A DNA stretch of 46,327 nucleotides from JAABRU01 sp050180235 (GCA_050180235.1 JBFXEJ010000040.1:1-46327), one strand, 5' to 3'; positions 34,176 through 43,896 are shown, numbered from the stretch's first letter. The notes: generated by a model not told the origin, from the letters alone. Numbers and translations: made by a program.

Positions 34176-35084
34176 TCATTCCGTCAGCAGGTCAGCGGGA
34201 TACACCCGCCATCTGCCATAATACTGTTCCGAAATGGATACACAGGCATACTCAGCCTTTTTTGCATCTGAAAAAAGACCGAATACCGTCGGACCGCTTC
34301 CCGACATCAGGCTTCCTTCCGCTCCGCAGTCCACAAGTGCCTTTTTTGCTTCATAAATCACAGGATAAACAGAAGCTGTGACAGTTTCCAGATCATTGCA
34401 CAGATGCAGTGCCGGATCAAACCTGTATTTCTCAAAAGGTGTATCTTTAATTATTTTTTTGCATTTTGTCAATCCCAAATTCAGGTTTTTATACACCATA
34501 GCTGTTGAAACACTGAAATCAAAGGAGATAAGCAGAATTTTCAAAGCGGGAAAATTTTTCCACGGCACCAGTCTTTCCCCGATTCCTGTGGCAAGGGCCG
34601 GCCCCTGAAAAAGAAAAAAAGGGACATCCGCACCCAGAGACAGCCCCATTTCCGAAAGTGAGGCGCTGTCAAAGGTAAAACCGTAATGCCGGTTCAGTGC
34701 CAGAAGCACGGATGCGGCATTGCTGCTCCCTCCTCCCAATCCGCCTGCCACAGGAATCTGTTTTTCAATGGAAATATGCACACATCCGGATATTCCGGCC
34801 CGGTCAAAAAACAGTTCGGCAGCCCGCCATGCAAGATTGCTCCCATCCGGGGGAACGTCCGGATGGGAACATGAAATTTTCATCTCCGGTCTGTCAAAAT
34901 CCAGGGTAAGAATATCATAAAGGGAGACAGGGCACATAAGGCTCAGCAAATCGTGATAACCGTCCGGCCGCTTCCCGGTCACCTGCAGAAACAGGTTGAC
35001 CTTGGCAGGGGACAGTACCTTCACATACCCCTGGCCTTCTTCCCTTATGAAGGATTCATATCTGAAATCCGTCTCAGCGCACAA
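34176..35084 (-). CDS. ispE: 4-diphosphocytidyl-2-C-methyl-D-erythritol kinase
   Basis: This GHMP kinase of the non-mevalonate isoprenoid pathway phosphorylates CDP-methylerythritol. Motifs are SPAKVNLFLQVTGKRPDGYH with the catalytic region, the ATP loop PVAGGLGGGSSNAASVL and the C-terminal GSLMSGSGPTVFGLF. The TTG start at 35084 has a GGTGATC match to the 16S rRNA end four bases before it and overlaps the htrA stop by 11 bases. A GTG at 35024 (start MKVLSPAKVN) is also plausible and would give 282 residues. Confidence 0.93.
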   Translation of the reverse strand: MCAETDFRYESFIREEGQGYVKVLSPAKVNLFLQVTGKRPDGYHDLLSLMCPVSLYDILTLDFDRPEMKISCSHPDVPPDGSNLAWRAAELFFDRAGISGCVHISIEKQIPVAGGLGGGSSNAASVLLALNRHYGFTFDSASLSEMGLSLGADVPFFLFQGPALATGIGERLVPWKNFPALKILLISFDFSVSTAMVYKNLNLGLTKCKKIIKDTPFEKYRFDPALHLCNDLETVTASVYPVIYEAKKALVDCGAEGSLMSGSGPTVFGLFSDAKKAEYACVSISEQYYGRWRVYPADLLTE

Positions 35085-36510
35085 GTTTGATCACCAGGAA
35101 GCCGCGGTTTATTCTTCGGATAAAAAAGTGCATGGACTCACCGGGTTTGACACTGCCAACCGCTTTCTGATAGTCCCCTGTGTTCTGAATGGGCTGATGG
35201 TTGATCTCCCGGATAATGTCTCCGCTCATGATTCCGGCTGCGTCCCCTTTGCTGCCGGATTCCACATCTGTTACAATGATGCCTTCGTTCTGCGGAACAT
35301 TGTATCTGGCAGCCATTTCCGGACTCAGTTCGGAAACCTGTATGCCAAGCTCATCCTTTTTCTCCTGCTGCCGGGTTCCGTCCGCCAGCCGTTCATCCTC
35401 ACGTTTGGAAACCGTGACACTGAAATGTTTTTCTTTTCCGGCCCGCAGGACATCCACTTCGGCTTTCTGTCCCACACCGATATCTGCAATCATCCGGGTC
35501 AGATCACGGGTGGTTTTGACCGGAATGCCGTTTACGGCCACTACAATGTCCTTTGCCTGAATACCGGCCCTGTCCGCGGGATCACCTTTGAACACCTCTG
35601 TCACTAGCACTCCGTCTTTTCTGTCAATTCCATAGTATTCAGCAAGTTCCGGGCTTATATCCTGAATGGCCACGCCCAGCCAGCCGCGGGTGACCTCACC
35701 GCTCTTTTTCAACTGCTCAATAATTCCTTTGGCAGGATTGATGGAAACAGCGAAACCAATCCCCTGGGCGCTGGCAATGATGGCAGTATTGATGCCGATC
35801 ACCTCTCCCTTCATATTGATCAGGGGGCCTCCGCTGTTTCCGGGATTGATTGATGCATCGGTCTGGATAAAATCATCATAGGGGCCGGAACCGATAACTC
35901 TTCCTTTTGCACTGACAATGCCGGCTGTCATGGTATGCTCCAGACCGAAAGGATTGCCGATGGCCACCACCCACTGACCAATATCCATTTCGTCAGAATT
36001 GCCAAGACGGCAGGCCGGAAGTTTCTTATCCACTTTGACTTTGATCAGGGCAAGATCCGTATTGGGATCCCTTCCGACAATTTCCGCATCATATTCTTTC
36101 TCATCATTCAGACGGACCTGAATTTGGTCAGCACCCTCTATCACATGGTTGTTCGTTACGATATATCCTTCCGGATCAATGATGAAACCCGATCCCAGGC
36201 TGCGCTGCTTAAAATCCCGCTGGGGATCCCCGCCGAAAAATTTTTCAAAAAAATCAAAAGGATCTTCTCCGGTCGGGCCTTTCCCGAACTGGCGGAACAC
36301 CCTGCCCCCGCCCTTGACCGTTTTCTCGGTACGGATATTGACCACAGACGGCATGACCTCTTTGGCAATTTCACTGAAGCTTTCCGGTGCATTCAGGTTT
36401 TTGGCAAAGGCATCTCCTGCCGGATATCCGGCAGAAAAGACTGCAAAAACAGATGTAAGGACAAAAAGGATGAAATACTTTCTGAACATATGCGTTACTG
36501 TCTCTTTCAT
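35074..36510 (-). CDS. degP: HtrA/DegP-family periplasmic serine protease
   Basis: This 478-residue envelope quality-control protease has a signal peptide (MFRKYFILFVLTSVFAVFSA). The trypsin-like domain has catalytic His in VTNNHVIEGA, Asp in NTDLALIKVK and Ser in NPGNSGGPLINM. Two PDZ domains follow, the first near GWLGVAIQDISPELAEYYG and the second near GIQVSELSPEMAARYNVP. A Gly-rich, Phe-rich LA loop after the N-terminus is DegP-like. ATG 36510 has AAGGAG eight bases upstream. It precedes ispE with a short overlap, so co-transcription is possible. DegQ is an equally valid name. Confidence 0.95.
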   Translation of the reverse strand: MKETVTHMFRKYFILFVLTSVFAVFSAGYPAGDAFAKNLNAPESFSEIAKEVMPSVVNIRTEKTVKGGGRVFRQFGKGPTGEDPFDFFEKFFGGDPQRDFKQRSLGSGFIIDPEGYIVTNNHVIEGADQIQVRLNDEKEYDAEIVGRDPNTDLALIKVKVDKKLPACRLGNSDEMDIGQWVVAIGNPFGLEHTMTAGIVSAKGRVIGSGPYDDFIQTDASINPGNSGGPLINMKGEVIGINTAIIASAQGIGFAVSINPAKGIIEQLKKSGEVTRGWLGVAIQDISPELAEYYGIDRKDGVLVTEVFKGDPADRAGIQAKDIVVAVNGIPVKTTRDLTRMIADIGVGQKAEVDVLRAGKEKHFSVTVSKREDERLADGTRQQEKKDELGIQVSELSPEMAARYNVPQNEGIIVTDVESGSKGDAAGIMSGDIIREINHQPIQNTGDYQKAVGSVKPGESMHFFIRRINRGFLVIKLVR

Positions 36511-36754
36511 GGTGATACTCCTTTCCTTAAAATACTGATCCAATAAAATACTGATCCAATTTTGTTTTTTTCCGTCATAAAGGCAAATGCCCTTATCCGG
36601 AATGTTAAAACACTGAATTCAGGCTTACGCCGAAAGAATGCAAGCAAGTTTCGTGCCAAAAAAACCAAAATTGAATTATTAAGCAGAACAATGAAAATTT
36701 TCGTGTATAAAAAAACCGGGTTTCTCAGGAAAAAAGGGCTCCCTGAAAATTTTA

Positions 36755-36854
36755 TACCAAATCACCGTTGAAAATATGCTTTTAAAAAAATCAACACATT
36801 GTAATCAAACATGAAAATACGATTTTATTATATAGAATCAATGGCGATTCGGTA
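36755..36854. repeat. MITE-like element, family C ends (copy 5, atypical core)
   Basis: 100 bp with ends TACCAAATCACCGTTGAAAA and AATGGCGATTCGGTA but an AT-rich interior without the usual GTGCAAAAA hairpin. It lies in the spacer between degP and the DUF1844 gene. Confidence 0.6.
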
Positions 36855-36901
36855 TTATACCAGAAAATTTATGGAACACCAAAACTTTGGGAAAGACGTT
36901 G

Positions 36902-37002
36902 GTTCATTTCTGAAAATGAATGTCCCTGTTCAGTCACCTGAAAGATTTGACAGCTTTCGGAAAATTGTCAAATCTGCGGTATGTTCTTTCCCTTAAACCG
37001 CC
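36902..37002. repeat. MITE-like element, family A (copy 5)
   Basis: Starts TTTCTGAAAATGAATGTCCC, inner hairpin GATTTGACAGCTTT / AAAATTGTCAAATC. It closely matches the copy at 25296 but its ends are eroded. It abuts the DUF1844 gene stop. Confidence 0.65.
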
Positions 37003-37320
37003 TTATCCCGCTTCTCTTACATACAGTATTCTCAGATCATAAAGAATATGCTTCAGCATATCGTCTTCCTGCTTCGTGAGGTTTCCGCGGGTCTTTTCCT
37101 GCAGCATGGCCAGAATGTCAATGGTCTGTTTTGCCGCAGGCAGATTTTTTGATCTGCTTCCCCCTCCGGGTTCCTCCAGCACTCCCAGATTTACCAGCAC
37201 TGAAGAATTCAGGGAAAAGATGAACATTGCGAAATCAATCTTTGGCAACTGTGAAGCTGCCGCACCGGCTGCCGCATAATCCCTGGCCACTTCCTCTGCG
37301 GATTTGCTTTTTTCAGACAT
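37003..37320 (-). CDS. DUF1844 domain protein
   Basis: This 105-residue cytoplasmic protein matches DUF1844: LPKIDFAMFIFSLNSSVLVNLG, then AKQTIDILAMLQEKTRGNLTKQEDDML and YDLRILYV. Function is unknown; the family is widespread in Desulfobacterota, Acidobacteria and Planctomycetes. It follows serA in the same direction and may share its transcript. Confidence 0.88.
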   Translation of the reverse strand: MSEKSKSAEEVARDYAAAGAAASQLPKIDFAMFIFSLNSSVLVNLGVLEEPGGGSRSKNLPAAKQTIDILAMLQEKTRGNLTKQEDDMLKHILYDLRILYVREAG

Positions 37321-37467
37321 ATGGGAATTTCCTCCGTATATTTTCTGTCACACTGCCGGGAGTCAGGAAACTGGCAACCGGATTCCGGGGGGCCGTGAGT
37401 CTGCTCCCCAAAGTCCCACGGTTTCCCCCATTTGCCGGTATCCTGAACCCGGTTTCAGTATCGGGAA

Positions 37468-39048
37468 TTACAGTTCCAGGGGAATCACGGTATTGACCAG
37501 CGGCAGTTTCCGCAGTTCTTCCAGAACATTTTCAGGAATCGGCGTATCAGTGCGCAGGAAAATGATGTTGCGTTCGCCATCCCCTTCCTGTCCCACCTGC
37601 ATACGGCCGATATTGACACTGTTTTTTCCCAGTACGGAACCGATGCTGCCGATGGCTCCGGGTTTGTCCTGGTTGTGAATCAGCGCGGAATGTCCCTGGG
37701 GAATCATTTCCAGACGGAAATTGTTGATTCTGACAATGCGGGGATCGTTCTTGCCGAAAACCGTGCCTGCCACTGTCATGTCCATTTCCGTTGTCAATGC
37801 TTTCACCCGAATCAGGCTCAGGTATTCCTCAGCGTCTGCACTGCCTGTTTCTGTCACCCGGATTCCGCGATCTTTTGCAATCAGGGGGGCATTGACAGAG
37901 TTGATCCCTTCCTTTATCATGGGAGTCAGCAGACCCTGTATCACCGAAGTTGTCACAGGCGAGAGATCCAGCCCCTTGAAATCGCCCATGTATTCAATGG
38001 AAATTTCCTTTACCGGCCCGCAGATAAGCTGGGAAATCAGACATCCCATCCGATCTCCGAGGTGCAGCCAGGGACGGAGTTTTTCCAGCAGTTCGCCGGT
38101 TACGGACGGCACATTCACCGCATTAACAATAGTTCCGGTTTTCAGATAATCAATGATCTGCTCCGCGACAGCCACAGCCACATTGGTCTGTGCCTCTTTG
38201 GTGGAAGCTCCAAGATGAGGAGTGCAGATAAAGTTGTCCAGTTCCAGCAGAGGAGAGGCTCCCGGAGGTTCTGTCTCAAACACATCCAGGGCTGCACCGG
38301 CCACTTTGCCGGATTTCATGGCCTCATACAGATCAGCCTCATTGACAATGCCGCCCCTTGCACAGTTGATGACCATGACGCCATCCTTCATCTGTGCAAA
38401 AGCGGATTTGTTTATAAAGCCCACAGTGTCTTTGAGTTTTGGCACATGCACAGTGATATAATCGGATTTGCGGTACAAATCCGCAAGGGAAACACTTTCA
38501 AATCCGGCCTTTGCGATCTGTTCCGGTGTGACAAAGGGATCATGGACAATGACCTGCATTTTCAGTCCCCGTGCCCGGTCAGCAACAATGGAGCCGATTT
38601 TGCCGAATCCGATGACGCCCAGCACCTTGCTGAAAATCTCCCTGCCCTGCAGTTTTTTCTTTTCCCATTTGCCTGCCTTGAGTGTGGCAGTGCCTCGCGG
38701 AATGTTGCGCGAGAGCGCGAGCATCATGGAAATGGCATGTTCGGCTGTGGTGATTACATTGCCTGTGGGGGTGTTCATCACAATGATTCCCCGCTTGGAT
38801 GCAGCAGGAATATCCACGTTATCCAGACCAATGCCGGCCCGTCCCACCACTTTGAGACGATGCGCGGCAGCCAGAATGTCTTCCGTGACTTTTGTTGCGC
38901 TCCGGATGACCAGAGCATCATAGTCTCCGATGACTCCCTTCAACTCTTCCGGTGACAATCCGGTTTTGACATCCACATCAATGCCTTCTGCTTCCTGAAA
39001 CATCCGAACACCAATATCACCAAGATTATCACTGACCAGTACTTTCAT
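37468..39048 (-). CDS. serA: D-3-phosphoglycerate dehydrogenase
   Basis: This 526-residue long-form enzyme oxidises 3-phosphoglycerate, the first step of serine synthesis. The substrate domain begins MKVLVSDNLGDIG. The NAD fold has VLGVIGFGKIGSIVADRA, and the catalytic Arg, Glu and His lie in NCARGGIVNEADL, FETEPP and TPHLGASTKEAQ. An intervening ASB domain and a C-terminal ACT domain (LIHNQDKPGAIGSIGSVLG) follow; ACT usually gives serine feedback inhibition. GGGG lies before ATG. Confidence 0.97.
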   Translation of the reverse strand: MKVLVSDNLGDIGVRMFQEAEGIDVDVKTGLSPEELKGVIGDYDALVIRSATKVTEDILAAAHRLKVVGRAGIGLDNVDIPAASKRGIIVMNTPTGNVITTAEHAISMMLALSRNIPRGTATLKAGKWEKKKLQGREIFSKVLGVIGFGKIGSIVADRARGLKMQVIVHDPFVTPEQIAKAGFESVSLADLYRKSDYITVHVPKLKDTVGFINKSAFAQMKDGVMVINCARGGIVNEADLYEAMKSGKVAGAALDVFETEPPGASPLLELDNFICTPHLGASTKEAQTNVAVAVAEQIIDYLKTGTIVNAVNVPSVTGELLEKLRPWLHLGDRMGCLISQLICGPVKEISIEYMGDFKGLDLSPVTTSVIQGLLTPMIKEGINSVNAPLIAKDRGIRVTETGSADAEEYLSLIRVKALTTEMDMTVAGTVFGKNDPRIVRINNFRLEMIPQGHSALIHNQDKPGAIGSIGSVLGKNSVNIGRMQVGQEGDGERNIIFLRTDTPIPENVLEELRKLPLVNTVIPLEL

Positions 39049-39150
39049 GAACTGTTTCCCCTTTCAGAACAATTGTTAAACAATGATTGAATAATAAGTA
39101 AGATAAACGGTGCGCGACACGCGCATCATTCTCACCGCTTGCTTATAAAA

Positions 39151-39957
39151 CTATTTTGCCCGGACATATAACTGTTTCCGGGTTGACCCTTTCAAGGTTC
39201 TTTCCTCAGTTTTGAATATGTCCGTTTTTGCTTTTACGAGTTCGGAAAGTTTTTTGTAGCCAAACATACGCGGATCAAAATCCGACTGAACCTTTGTGAG
39301 ATAACTTCCAAAAGTGCCAAGGTGCGCCCATCCCTCATCATCACTTGAATGTTCAAGTGCATCCAACATAAGCTTCTTCGGGAAATCGTCTTGCTGCGGC
39401 TTCGGAGAGGTGTCCAGTGTATGGGCGTCTGTCTGTTTTTGCTCATCTTCATTTTTTGATAAGGATTTATTGGGTTTTGTCTGATCAGTACGCAGAAGTT
39501 CTGTTAAAATAAATTTATGGCAGGCATTTCTGAAAGCCTCAGGTGTTTTCTGCTCACCAAAACCAAGCACGGTAAGCCCCTCTTCTCTGAGACGCATTGC
39601 CAGACCTGTAAAATCGCTGTCACTTGTTACCAGGCAAAACCCATCGAATTTACCGGTATAGAGCAAATCCATAGCATCTATAATCAGCATACTGTCTGTG
39701 GCATTCTTGCCTGTTGTGTAAGCAAACTGCTGTACCGGTTTGATGGCATAGGTTTGAAGCACTTTTTTCCATGATGCGCTTGCCGGTGCAGTAAAATCCC
39801 CATATATGCGCTTGACTGTGGCTTCGCCATACCGTGCGATTTCAGCCAGCAGTTTTTCAATGACAGCAGCCTGTGCATTGTCAGCATCAATAAGAACAGC
39901 CAGACGGCGGGCCGGTTCCTCGGATTCTATTTTTGCCACAAGTTTTGGAGATAACAT
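39151..39957 (-). CDS. NYN-domain (LabA/PIN-like) protein with OST-HTH/LOTUS domain
   Basis: This 268-residue protein has an N-terminal NYN nuclease-like domain: LAVLIDADNAQ with conserved acidic residues, KRIYGDF, KNATDSMLIIDAMDLL and FCLVTSDSDFTGLA. A Lys/Gln-rich linker (about 145-175) leads to a C-terminal OST-HTH/LOTUS-like domain (MLDALEHSSDDEGWAHLGTFGSYL... RMFGYKKLSELVK). Bacterial NYN proteins are thought to process RNA. It stands between serA and the ATPase/DUF4435 pair; no link is shown. Confidence 0.88.
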   Translation of the reverse strand: MLSPKLVAKIESEEPARRLAVLIDADNAQAAVIEKLLAEIARYGEATVKRIYGDFTAPASASWKKVLQTYAIKPVQQFAYTTGKNATDSMLIIDAMDLLYTGKFDGFCLVTSDSDFTGLAMRLREEGLTVLGFGEQKTPEAFRNACHKFILTELLRTDQTKPNKSLSKNEDEQKQTDAHTLDTSPKPQQDDFPKKLMLDALEHSSDDEGWAHLGTFGSYLTKVQSDFDPRMFGYKKLSELVKAKTDIFKTEERTLKGSTRKQLYVRAK

Positions 39958-40117
39958 AACATCCAGCCTGTTTCATAGTTTTTTGTTGCGGTATTGTCTG
40001 ATGGATTCATGAAACTGTTCCCTGTCAGAATCATTGGCAAACATAACGCAAAATCATGATCTTCGGATAAATTTCATCTGTTTGTTCAAATATGGTGATC
40101 AAAAGCAAATATTTCTG

Positions 40118-40942
40118 TTATTGATTCTGTTCAATCAGTTTTCTGAGTTGTTCCAAATCCGGAAACTGATGATAATCAAAATTTTCCCTTGCAAATTTAT
40201 AATAATTCTTCAATGGAAAACCGGACAGTATGGACTGTAAGGAAGTTGCAAAATCTTTTCCCTGAAAGAAAATCAGGAAATCAAGATTTTCCATAAAATC
40301 ATTCCTGTCAAAAATATCCATAAACTTTTGATAAATTTTTAAAAAACTATCTTGTGTCCAGCAATCCGCAAATGATTTTGCTTTTGTTATTTTTTTCCAT
40401 GCCTCATCTTTGCAAAACTCCTCATCCAGCCTTTCCGGCAACTCTCCGCTTTTTTTGGTTAATTTTGTACCAAAATTGGTTTCGCCTGTCCGCATTTGTC
40501 CCATTGTATGCCTTATTGCCTGATAATATTTTATTTTTTCTGCCGCATCAATAAATTTGACTTTCACATCACTTTCTGAATGAAGAGAATATTTCTCACA
40601 CAAATTTTCCTTTTCTAAAAAAGAGAAAAACCAAGAAGTGTCAAAAAAATAATTTTCAACAGTATTTCTGTATGAATAATAGCAATATTCCTTTTCCTTA
40701 TCCTGTTCAAGCATTGGGGCTTGAGGAATTGCTTTGTCAAAATCTCTGTCACGAAACAAAATGTAAAAATCTGCACTTTCAACTTTTTTTATGTTTTTTA
40801 TGTATTGTATAATCGCTCCCGCCCCTCTTATACTGCCGATTGGGTCAATTTGAACACCAAGTCCGGCTGTCACTTTTTCCAGTATCTCGTAATCATGACT
40901 ACCTTTTGTGCCTTCGCAGTAGATTTTTATAATTTTACTCAT
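40118..40942 (-). CDS. DUF4435 (TOPRIM-like) protein, candidate AriB-type effector
   Basis: This 274-residue protein carries the DUF4435 pattern: Glu in IKIYCEGTKGSHDYEIL, a DxD pair in YILFRDRDFD and RNTVENYFFD. These fit a TOPRIM nuclease fold. ATG 40942 overlaps the stop of the ATPase gene by eight bases (ATGAGTAA), so the two are translationally coupled. In PARIS, the DUF4435 protein AriB is released by an ATPase partner when phage anti-restriction proteins are sensed, and then cleaves host tRNA. Assignment to PARIS itself is inference. Sequence is AT-rich compared with the serA region, suggesting acquisition. Confidence 0.75.
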   Translation of the reverse strand: MSKIIKIYCEGTKGSHDYEILEKVTAGLGVQIDPIGSIRGAGAIIQYIKNIKKVESADFYILFRDRDFDKAIPQAPMLEQDKEKEYCYYSYRNTVENYFFDTSWFFSFLEKENLCEKYSLHSESDVKVKFIDAAEKIKYYQAIRHTMGQMRTGETNFGTKLTKKSGELPERLDEEFCKDEAWKKITKAKSFADCWTQDSFLKIYQKFMDIFDRNDFMENLDFLIFFQGKDFATSLQSILSGFPLKNYYKFARENFDYHQFPDLEQLRKLIEQNQ

Positions 40943-42005
40943 TTGGCAACCGTATGATTTGATTTTCACTCTCATCAAACATTGTAATTACACTGTTCGA
41001 ATGCGTTGTAAAAATAAACTGATTGTGATGTCCCATTGCTGACAAGGCTCTGACCAAAGTCTGCTGCAATGGCGGATGGAGATGCAGTTCCAGTTCGTCA
41101 ATAATGACAATTGAGTTGTTGATATTCCACCGCGTAAAATCCATTAATATTGGAAAAACTGCCCTTTCTCCGGCAGACATTCCTGATATTTCATATTGGG
41201 AATGACCGTCATGCAAAAAGAAATCAGGAGCTTTTGCCTTTTCATATATATCAAAACGGGGGGAAGGTCCGACAAAACTTCTTTCAGGAAACACCTTTTT
41301 GTATAACTTTTCCAAATTGTCATAAAAATCAAATTCCCCCTCTTTGATTGTCCGTTTTCCCTGCTGAACTGCAGAATGATAATTGTAAGCACTTGCCAGG
41401 AAATTTCTGATATCATCCAGTTGTGAAGTTTTACCATCCAGAAGATTGGTAATATTGTGTGAATTCCGCTGTTCCGTATACCAGTAGATATTTCCAACAT
41501 TTTCAAAAAGCAGATTTTTCTGAGGGGTCAGGCTTGCCAGCCTTTTTGCATACTGATAACCGCTAAACTGATAAAAAACCTCTTTTGGTCCTCTGGCAAC
41601 TGTTCTGTTTTTTTGATAATCAAAAAAAATGGTTACATTTTTCTCTGATGCAGGCAGACTCAAAAGTCTCACCCCCATTTTTTTAAGCTGATTTGCATAT
41701 TCACGGGTTATTTTTATTTCCTCCTCATCAAATATTATTTCAGCCTCTATCTTAATCGGAAGCTGACCGGTTTGTAAATGTCTGTATTCAAAACCGGGCC
41801 AATCCAAATTTTGGGGATTGAATTTTTCTCTGACAGCCGATGCCAATAAGATTACTATCGCCTGCAGAACAGAACTCTTGCCCATTCCGTTGTTGCCGAC
41901 AATAAGCGTTTTTTCATTTACAGTTCCATCCGAATCTGTGAACAGAAATGTTTTTGGCTGTAAAAATCTTTTATAATTCTGCAGTATTATTTTTTTTATC
42001 TTCAT
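40935..42005 (-). CDS. ABC-type/SMC-like AAA ATPase, candidate AriA-type sensor
   Basis: This 356-residue protein of the OLD/RecF-like AAA_15/21 group begins with MKIKKIILQNYKRF. Walker A GNNGMGKSS is at 37-45, the ABC signature is ISGMSAGERAVFPIL, Walker B SIVIIDELELHLHP and the H-loop TTHSNSVI. It has no C-terminal TOPRIM domain, so the nuclease is supplied by the downstream DUF4435 gene. This split matches AriA/AriB of PARIS; AbiL and split OLD/Gabija-type pairs are alternatives. It starts 43 bases after the CoA-transferase gene stop. Confidence 0.85.
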   Translation of the reverse strand: MKIKKIILQNYKRFLQPKTFLFTDSDGTVNEKTLIVGNNGMGKSSVLQAIVILLASAVREKFNPQNLDWPGFEYRHLQTGQLPIKIEAEIIFDEEEIKITREYANQLKKMGVRLLSLPASEKNVTIFFDYQKNRTVARGPKEVFYQFSGYQYAKRLASLTPQKNLLFENVGNIYWYTEQRNSHNITNLLDGKTSQLDDIRNFLASAYNYHSAVQQGKRTIKEGEFDFYDNLEKLYKKVFPERSFVGPSPRFDIYEKAKAPDFFLHDGHSQYEISGMSAGERAVFPILMDFTRWNINNSIVIIDELELHLHPPLQQTLVRALSAMGHHNQFIFTTHSNSVITMFDESENQIIRLPNE

Positions 42006-42048
42006 ATCCGTCTTCTCATTTGACTTTGGGAATCAGAAAATTTTCTGC

Positions 42049-43896
42049 TTAAAAATCAATAAGCAGGCGGTATATGCCTTTTTCAAGACTCACGCTGACC
42101 TTCCAGTCAATTTTCTGAAACACTCTCAGTATTTTTGCGTTATCTGACAAAATATATCCCTTAAATCCCTTCAGATTTCTTTCTTTGCCCAGCCGCATCA
42201 GCATGGTGAAAATATAGGTGGCAATGCCCATGTTCTGATAATTTTCGTCCACAACAATGGCTATTTCAGGATGCGTTTCCTGTGCTTCAAGACTTGCAAA
42301 TCTGGCTTCGGCAATCAGACTTCCGTTTTTGATTTCAGCAACAACGGACAGCGTTTTTTGGTAATCAATATTGACATATTCCTGCATTTTTTCATGAGGC
42401 ATGGCTTTTATCCGGCTGAAATACCGATAATAAACAGCCTCATCAGAAAAATGGTAAAACAGTCTCCGCATATTTTCCTCATCAGAGGGTTTTATTGCCC
42501 TGAAACAGACTTCCAGACCATTGCTGAAGGTATGTTTCATTTTAATTTCAGACGGATATAAATATGCACTTTCTCTGATGTAAATCTGATCCGGATAAAT
42601 TATCTTTTTTTCTCTGGCTTCCTCCACCAGTTTCGGACGATCATCAGGATGGGCAATATCAATAAGTCCCTGTGCGCGTTCCCGCACAGTTCGCCCGCTT
42701 ACACGGACGATGCCGTATTCTGTCACAATCATGCTGACGGATTCCCACAGACTGAACTGATTGGGATATGCAACAGCAGACAGCACAATATTGGGTTCAT
42801 TCTGACGATTGCGGCTTGGCAATGCAAATATCGCAGATCCGCCTTCTGAAATGACTGCTCCGTTGAAAAAATCAATCACTTCCCCAGGCCCGGATCCGAC
42901 ATTGCCTCTGCCTGTATGAAGTGCGATTCTGCCATACAAATCAACTTTGCGGGCAGGCAGCACTGCCACAAACTTCGGATTGCTGCTGATATGAACAGGA
43001 TTGAAAACCTGATCTATGGACTGAAATTCAACCAGCGGATTGCTGTCAAGCCATGCCATGAGTTCCGGCGTCCCTATGGCATAGGATGTCAGGGATTTGC
43101 CATGATAATTTTTTTTGTACTGATTTGTGACAGCACCGCTTTTAACCAGATCCATCAGACTGTCAAAAAAGAACGGTGTATGGATACCCAGATCTTTTTT
43201 ATGGATCAGATGATTGGCCAGTGCTTCGTAAAGCGGCCCGACTGAAAAACCGATGCAACTGCGATCCTCAATTACTGAACTCACATTTTCAGCAATTTTG
43301 TCATACACATGATCAAATTTCCATCTGTCAAAATAAATCGGCGGATCTTTGGCTTCCACCAGCATATCAAAATCAGAAATATTGACAAAGGTGTCACCAA
43401 AGGTTCGCGGCATCCACTGATTGATTTCACCCACCACAAATGAGGCCTGCTGCATTGCCAGACGGGCCACATCAATGCAAACGCCCAGACTGCAGAACCC
43501 TGCTTCGCTGGGCGGGGTAATCTGAACAAAAACCGTATCAATATTGATTTGTCCTGATCTGAAAAGTTCAGGAATCTGATAGTAGCGGCTGGGAATAAAA
43601 TCCGCCAGTCCTTTGACAATGGCTTCATCTGCATCCCATCCTGAAAAAAAAGTTTTAAGGCGGTATCTTGAACAGTGCTTTTCCTGAAGGGATATGGCAT
43701 CCCCCAGACTGACCAGTTGAAAAACCTCCAGATCCAAAAGATTGTAATCTTCAGATTCTTTCAGATGCTTAAACAAAGTCAGTGGTTCAGATACGCCTGT
43801 TCCTATAAAAATGGTCATACCCGGAGTTATTTTTTTGATCACCTCTTCAGGACTGGCAATTTTTTCTTTCCATTTTATATTTTTTTCTGTTTTCAT
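42049..43896 (-). CDS. acetyl-CoA hydrolase/transferase-like protein fused to a GNAT acetyltransferase
   Basis: This 615-residue protein has residues 1-440 resembling 4-hydroxybutyrate/acetate CoA-transferases (QITPPSEAGFCSLGVCID; LGIHTPFFFDSLMDLVKSGAVTN; GSGPGEVIDFFNGAVISEGG). Residues about 463-610 form a GNAT domain with acetyl-CoA loop VVDENYQNMGIATYIF. In related transferases the catalytic Glu follows GIHT (Glu238 in the Clostridium aminobutyricum enzyme, by recall); here it is Pro241. Fusion proteins of this kind are known from Desulfobacterota. It could acetylate proteins or have a shifted CoA-transfer mechanism. No other fatty-acid gene is adjacent. Confidence 0.85.
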   Translation of the reverse strand: MKTEKNIKWKEKIASPEEVIKKITPGMTIFIGTGVSEPLTLFKHLKESEDYNLLDLEVFQLVSLGDAISLQEKHCSRYRLKTFFSGWDADEAIVKGLADFIPSRYYQIPELFRSGQINIDTVFVQITPPSEAGFCSLGVCIDVARLAMQQASFVVGEINQWMPRTFGDTFVNISDFDMLVEAKDPPIYFDRWKFDHVYDKIAENVSSVIEDRSCIGFSVGPLYEALANHLIHKKDLGIHTPFFFDSLMDLVKSGAVTNQYKKNYHGKSLTSYAIGTPELMAWLDSNPLVEFQSIDQVFNPVHISSNPKFVAVLPARKVDLYGRIALHTGRGNVGSGPGEVIDFFNGAVISEGGSAIFALPSRNRQNEPNIVLSAVAYPNQFSLWESVSMIVTEYGIVRVSGRTVRERAQGLIDIAHPDDRPKLVEEAREKKIIYPDQIYIRESAYLYPSEIKMKHTFSNGLEVCFRAIKPSDEENMRRLFYHFSDEAVYYRYFSRIKAMPHEKMQEYVNIDYQKTLSVVAEIKNGSLIAEARFASLEAQETHPEIAIVVDENYQNMGIATYIFTMLMRLGKERNLKGFKGYILSDNAKILRVFQKIDWKVSVSLEKGIYRLLIDF

